23,895 nucleotides of DNA from Chromera velia. Lineage: Eukaryota > Sar > Chromeraceae. Both the position numbers and the translations under genes were made by a program. This document shows, one piece after another, positions 19,911 through 23,895 of this stretch (the first letter of the stretch is position 1; each line of letters begins with the position of its first letter). Below the pieces are notes generated by a model. It did no database searches. It had not been told where the DNA came from and was given only the letters and a program-made list of their open reading frames with translations. The stretch is taken from NCBI GenBank assembly GCA_018398765.1, contig JAHBMJ010001993.1, forward strand, positions 1 to 23,895, read 5' to 3'.

Positions 19911-20460
19911 CTGTATGAGGGGCGGATCTAGCCTAGTCTGTTAAAAGGTTCCAGTTCGTCCCGTCTGTTCTGAATCTAGGAACACTGCTCATTGATCACT
20001 TTTACTGCGGCTTATTTCTCAAGCGGCGGTAGAGTAGGACTCGGAGAACAATGAAAAGAGGGGAGAGGCAGGGCAAAAACTTTCTAAAAGTTTATTCCCT
20101 TGGCAAAGGCTACCCTTTGACGCTAGGAATTCAATTAAATTCAATATCATTCTCGAATATCAATTTGTCAAATTGAGAATTTAGACTCGGATGCATGTGG
20201 ACTCTTAATTATTCTTCTGATGTACCAGCTATAGTAAATTTAAACGATTTACATTTGTTTTACTGGCCGGGAGGTTCGTTAATCGAAATATCTGCGGGTC
20301 ATTCTTTGCGTGGCCTGTATGTGCAGGCCTCTTGGATTGCGGCAAAGCGAATGTGTGAGCGTTGGTTGGCTGGCAGTTCTCATTTTATCTGAACACTTCA
20401 GCCGTGGGAGGCTCCGCCAGCACGTCCGTCCTTCATGCTTCAAACGTACGTTCAGCCGTT
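19911..20460. other. Intergenic, possible LTR-related scraps
   Basis: No gene is supported. TCTAGGAACA (about 19976) and AGTAGGACTCGGAGAAC (20033-20049) resemble motifs beside the gag remnant near 1345-1375 in opposite orientation. They may be pieces of the same LTR family. Confidence 0.3.
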
Positions 20461-20519
20461 TTCCATTTACCGTGTGTGCAGAGCCTTCTTTCCAGACAGT
20501 CTCTGCTCCATGTACAACA

Positions 20520-20708
20520 GATCGCCAGACCCCGCAGAGATCTCCAGAAGACGCCTTCCCTGCCGTGTACAGATCTTCAGAAGACTCTCGCCAGATACCG
20601 TCGATACAGCCACACACATCTCCTGCCAGATCGTCCACCCTACCCCCCAACCTACCGCAACGACCCTTCCCAGATCCCCTCACCCTGCCGGACAGATCTC
20701 TGCGGGAC
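20520..20708. repeat. Degenerate ~31-33-bp minisatellite, left copy
   Basis: About six loose units built around CCCTGCCG...CAGATC stand in tandem, C-rich on the plus strand. They are related in sequence and direction to the cleaner 33-bp array at 23488-23590. Frames through this region are repetitive. Confidence 0.5.
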
Positions 20709-20750
20709 CTTTTCGACCCCAGGCATAAATTTTTGGGAAGCCCTTTCCCC

Positions 20751-20781
20751 TATAAAACTTTTACTAAATATGACTAAATAT
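20751..20781 (+). repeat. AT-rich inverted repeat, left arm
   Basis: TATAAAACTTTTACTAAATA and the following TGACTAAATAT pair with 23443-23473 read in reverse, with 30 of 31 bases the same. The motif TATGACTAAATATGA recurs nearby (about 21028-21050 and 23168-23182). Confidence 0.7.
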
Positions 20782-21600
20782 GAATAAATATTATAATATT
20801 TTGAAAATATGATACAAATATGAGTAAAATATGAATAATTTTTTTTATGAACTATAAAGCGTGCAGAGCCGAAAAGTGGTTTGTATGGTTCAGTTTTAAT
20901 CAGAAAACACGTTTAGCTACCCAGATTGGTCGTATACAATATAAAAGAAATTTTAGAGTACGATAAATTTTTTAGTGAATCAACTCGTGAATGTCCATTC
21001 ACTATTTTTTTCTTAAGTAATTTTTTATGACTAAATTATGACTAAATATGACTGAACTTAAAATATTTTTTTTAGCATATTTTTAGATAAAAGATGCCAA
21101 ATGAGTCTGTTAACTACCATCTCTAACGAGAGAAGTATTTTATAATTTTTTTGAAAATGGCATACTCCTTATATATGCAAACATATAAACATATGAAGAA
21201 ATATATATGTATATGTTGGGCCTGCCCGTCGCGCGACCGGGACCGGGGTGTGCACGTGAGTGCGGCGCTAGCTTCCTGCGAATGCGCAGGGCCGATCAGG
21301 GCCTGCTGCACACAGCGTTCTATGCAGCGTGTACAGTGAAAGACCCCGGCATGCATGATCTAAGGCCACTCATGTAGACAAAGATATATGCAGACGTACA
21401 AATTCGTACAGATGAAAGAACTGTGTCATAGGGTGTTGGTGCTTTTGTGTCAATCCACCAGGACAGGGCAAATGGACAGTAGGATCGTCTTTCTATAGTG
21501 CTGTTTCTTCATTTTGTACCACCTAGTAGGAGCTTCAGAAGCGACTGCATCAACCAGGATGTCAACATGTGCGAACTGAGATTTGGAAAGGTCAGTCACA
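20782..21600. other. AT-rich DNA with a GC-rich insert
   Basis: AT-rich sequence with many A and T runs and no gene. Between about 21216 and 21360 there is an abrupt GC-rich block (GGGCCTGCCCGTCGCGCGAC...) ending in GGCATGCATGAT, a string that also appears in the MITE arm. The block looks inserted but no protein or RNA is recognised. Confidence 0.45.
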
Positions 21601-21602
21601 AC

Positions 21603-22208
21603 TGAGGTGATAGATGGATGGAGTGAGTGAGGAATCGATGGATGCATGCATAGAATGATGGAGTGAAGAGGGATGGATGAGTGGATGGAGTGAGAGAGTG
21701 ACTGAGGGATGGATGGATGGATGGATGGAGTGAGTGAGGGATTGATGGATGGATGAATGGATGGATGGATGGATGCATGGATGCAATTGGATGGATAAAT
21801 CGATGGATGGATGAAGTGAGTGAGGGATGGATAGATGGAGCGATGGAGTGAGTGAGGGATGGATTAATTGATCGAGTGAGTGAGGGATGGATTGATGGAG
21901 TGAGTGAGGGATTGATGGATGGAGTGATGGAGTGAGGAGGGATGGAGTGATGGAGTGATGAGGGATGGATCGATGGGTGGATGGAGTGAGGGAGTGACTG
22001 AGGGATGGATGGATGAATAGATTGATGGATTGATGGATGGAGTGATCGAGTGAGGATGGATGGATGGATGGATGGATGGATAGATGGATGGATGGAGTCA
22101 TCGAGTGAGCAGGGATGGATGAATGGATGGATAGATGGATGGATTGATGGATTGATAGGTTGATGGATGGAGTAATCGAGTGAGGAGGGATGGATGGATG
22201 GATGCATG
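21603..22208. repeat. ~600-bp degenerate GGAT satellite with higher-order pattern
   Basis: The array is made of GATG/GGAT tetramers interrupted by GGAGTGAGTGAGGGATGGAT-type blocks that recur about every 25-45 bp. Long frames on the minus strand (His-Pro-Ser-Ile repeats) are products of the repeat and not genes. Confidence 0.95.
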
Positions 22209-22283
22209 AAGTTTTGCATCCTTGGATTTAAATGCAAAAAAGAGAGAAGTGTTGGGTGGAGATACCTGGTTGGCACAGCGTAG

Positions 22284-22950
22284 TGCCCCAAAAAACCTCC
22301 GATCCCTTCTGTTAATTCTGAGCTCATTGAAGATCTGATTCGCATGTACAAGGATACTTTTCCCGATTAAGAGTAGAAGAACAGGTACGTCAGCTTTCTG
22401 TTTTTAGAGCCTCCGTTTTTTTTTTTTTCTCACGTCTATATCTCTTGCGCTATCCCAACTTTGTCTGCTCCCACCCCCTCCTTTTTTTGCTTGTTTTTAC
22501 TACCTGATGACGCAGCTGTTTATCTATATAGGTTGGCCAGGTTTGTACCTTCATTTTTTTTTCTCTTTACAGGTGGGCCAAGGTAAAGCCTACAGACGCA
22601 GGTGTAGAGAAAACACACAAGACGATCAGTCCCCTCAACGAGGCCCTAGAAGTTTTCTTCGGTGATTTATCTAAGCACACAGTCACCAACAAGGCCGGGG
22701 AGAGAGTCACCGTCTCAATCACGTTCCTCCATCACTTTACGACCTCTTTGAATAACAGAATTAATCAGATACGCGGAAGGAGAGGCATGAAGGGCCGCTG
22801 AAGAGGCCACTGCTAGGGCGGCCGCTGCTGGAGCCGCTGCTACAGACAGGAGGGGGAGAGTGTAGGAAGAGGATGCCGAAATGGAAGACGTTCAGGATGA
22901 GAGCGGGGACGGAAGGTACCACTCCGAAAAAGGTTGGCCCACTGGCAGCC
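22284..22950 (+). pseudogene. Decayed two-exon coding remnant, family unknown
   Basis: An exon-like stretch (22284-22384) reads PKKPPIPSVNSELIEDLIRM then YKDTFPD, followed by TAA (22368-22370) and TAG (22374-22376), and ends at a strong donor (ACAG then GTACGT). A 188-bp intron (22385-22572) ends in TTTACAG. The next exon continues in phase: WAKVKPTDAGVEKTHKTISP, LNEALEVFFGDLSKHT, GERVTVSITFLHHFTTSLNN, to a TGA at 22799-22801. Beyond it a shifted frame gives an Ala-rich then acidic tail (AAEEATARAAAA, TAG, EEDAEMEDVQDE), so a frameshift is likely. Matched phase and splice sites argue that this was a real spliced gene. No domain is recognised; it could come from a mobile element. Confidence 0.5.
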
Positions 22951-23442
22951 ATTGGGGGGGGCGAAGAGGTCATCCCCCTCCTCATTATCATGGTCAAAAT
23001 AAGATAGAATTTCATAAAAATAATATTATTTACTCAATGTTTTATTTTACACGCTCTAAGTTGGTGTGCTAGATGAATTAAAAGTTCCAGTCTTCGTAAA
23101 TTGCCCCAGAAACGTCCTAAAACTTATAATTCTTTCATAAAAAAATGGTTTTTAAAATATGATAAAATATGACTAAATATGAGGGAAATTAGTGACAAAA
23201 TTCACTAGAAACAAAAAAAAGACTAAAATATGACTATTCACTAGTTTTTTTTCATCATTTTTTTTCTCGTAAAATATATTGATTGAATGAATGGGAGTCA
23301 GTTTATTCAACTTATGAGTGTTTGTAAACTTGTGTAGCATTTTTTGTTTGTCCGTGTACAATATATAGAAAAAAATATAAACTCATAAAAAAAAAGTAAA
23401 ATATGAGTAAATTTAAATATGAATTTTTTGTAATATTTTATA
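22951..23442. other. AT-rich DNA, no gene seen
   Basis: Strongly AT-rich with A and T runs and repeated AAATATGACTAAATATGA-like motifs around 23155-23182 and 23395-23460. It shares motifs with 20751-21060 and is probably part of the same AT-rich repeat family. Confidence 0.5.
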
Positions 23443-23473
23443 ATATTTAGTCATATTTACTAAAAGTTTTATA
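23443..23473 (-). repeat. AT-rich inverted repeat, right arm
   Basis: Reverse partner of 20751-20781, with one mismatch in 31 bases. The two arms enclose about 2.66 kb that includes the satellite and the decayed two-exon remnant. Confidence 0.7.
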
Positions 23474-23487
23474 AGGTCCAAATCCCT

Positions 23488-23590
23488 CCACCCTGCCACG
23501 CAGACCCTTTGCAGATCCCCCCACTCTGCCGTGCAAACCCTCTCCAGACCCCTCCGCCCTGCCGCACACACCCTTTCTAGACCGGGCCCA
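23488..23590. repeat. 33-bp minisatellite, right copy
   Basis: Three adjacent units of about 33 bp begin CCCTGCCACGCAGACC, CTCTGCCGTGCAAACC and CCCTGCCGCACACACC. Because 33 is a multiple of three, the minus strand reads an 11-residue repeat (GLERVCAAGRR, GLERVCTAEWG, DLQRVCVAGWR). Related degenerate units lie at 20520-20708. Confidence 0.75.
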
Positions 23591-23895
23591 GCCATTCTGC
23601 TGCAAGGATCTTTGGGAGACGTCCCCTAACAGATATGCTCCGGCCACCCACCGTGCATGCTCGTCATGCACAACAGATCCGTCCAGTCATCTTTTCTGGC
23701 TTTGCGGCTTGCAGAGTCCGTACCGGGCTCTGAGTGGAATGAAGGCGAGGCGTCGGAGCTGAAAGAAAGGGACAAAGGTGTTTAATCACAGACTATATTT
23801 ATTCACTAGTTACTCACTTCAAAAGTAATATAATCAGGAATATATTCAGGAATATATTCCTAAATTAATTAAGGGGGGGTTGGGGGGGCGGAGCC
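23591..23895. other. Window end, no gene seen
   Basis: Mixed sequence with no convincing coding frame. A short tandem of AGGAATATATTC (about 23836-23860) and a G run (23872-23889) close the window. Confidence 0.4.

Noticed and set aside
21596-22351. Long minus-strand frames rich in His-Pro-Ser-Ile
   Set aside because: They are simple translations of the GGAT satellite.
1-23895. CRISPR array, prophage, toxin-antitoxin or bacterial operon
   Set aside because: Repeats lack the equal repeat-spacer layout and the genes are intron-bearing eukaryotic types.

Overview
This window is eukaryotic nuclear DNA. It has GT-AG introns, widely spaced genes, many microsatellites and decayed retroelements, and no operons or bacterial-type signals. 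Moderate GC, intron-dense genes, and GCATGC-type motifs in intergenic regions and in a small transposon suggest an alveolate alga of the chromerid type (Chromera-like). That placement is an inference from style, not a proven identification. Recognisable host genes end in TGA (F-box, BTB) and TAG (VPS25), so the standard code is assumed.

Layout. 0.37-1.4 kb (minus) holds a Ty3/gypsy-like gag remnant with five in-frame stops. 1.4-1.9 kb holds two candidate retroelement 3' ends. 1.9-3.5 kb is low-complexity intergenic DNA. 3.57-7.23 kb (minus) is a two-exon gene for a 1,102-residue F-box protein with leucine-rich stretches. 7.23-7.98 kb is a divergent intergenic region with GCATGC repeats, followed by a possible small lipid-anchored protein (plus, 7.98-8.41 kb). 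8.4-11.65 kb is repeats, an AT-rich island, an unassigned open frame and a tRNA-like promoter signature. 11.87-13.87 kb (minus) is a 5'-truncated LINE reverse transcriptase pseudogene. 14.56-15.27 kb (minus) is a BTB/KCTD-like gene. 15.27-16.13 kb is a second divergent intergenic region. 16.13-19.53 kb (plus) is VPS25 of ESCRT-II, reconstructed from seven small exons. 19.73-19.91 kb is a MITE-like element. 20.5-23.9 kb is repeat-rich: a 33-bp minisatellite family, AT-rich inverted repeats, a ~600-bp GGAT-type satellite and a decayed two-exon coding remnant.

Together: the three confident host genes all fit ubiquitin-linked protein turnover. They are an F-box protein (CUL1/SCF adaptor class), a BTB/T1 protein (often a CUL3 adaptor) and VPS25 (endosomal sorting of ubiquitinated membrane proteins). 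They are separate transcription units and the clustering may be chance. I found no CRISPR, phage or defence system. The most interesting material is the transposon biology: nonsense-only decay of two retroelements, a MITE carrying GCATGC in both ends, and an unidentified decayed spliced gene between inverted repeats.
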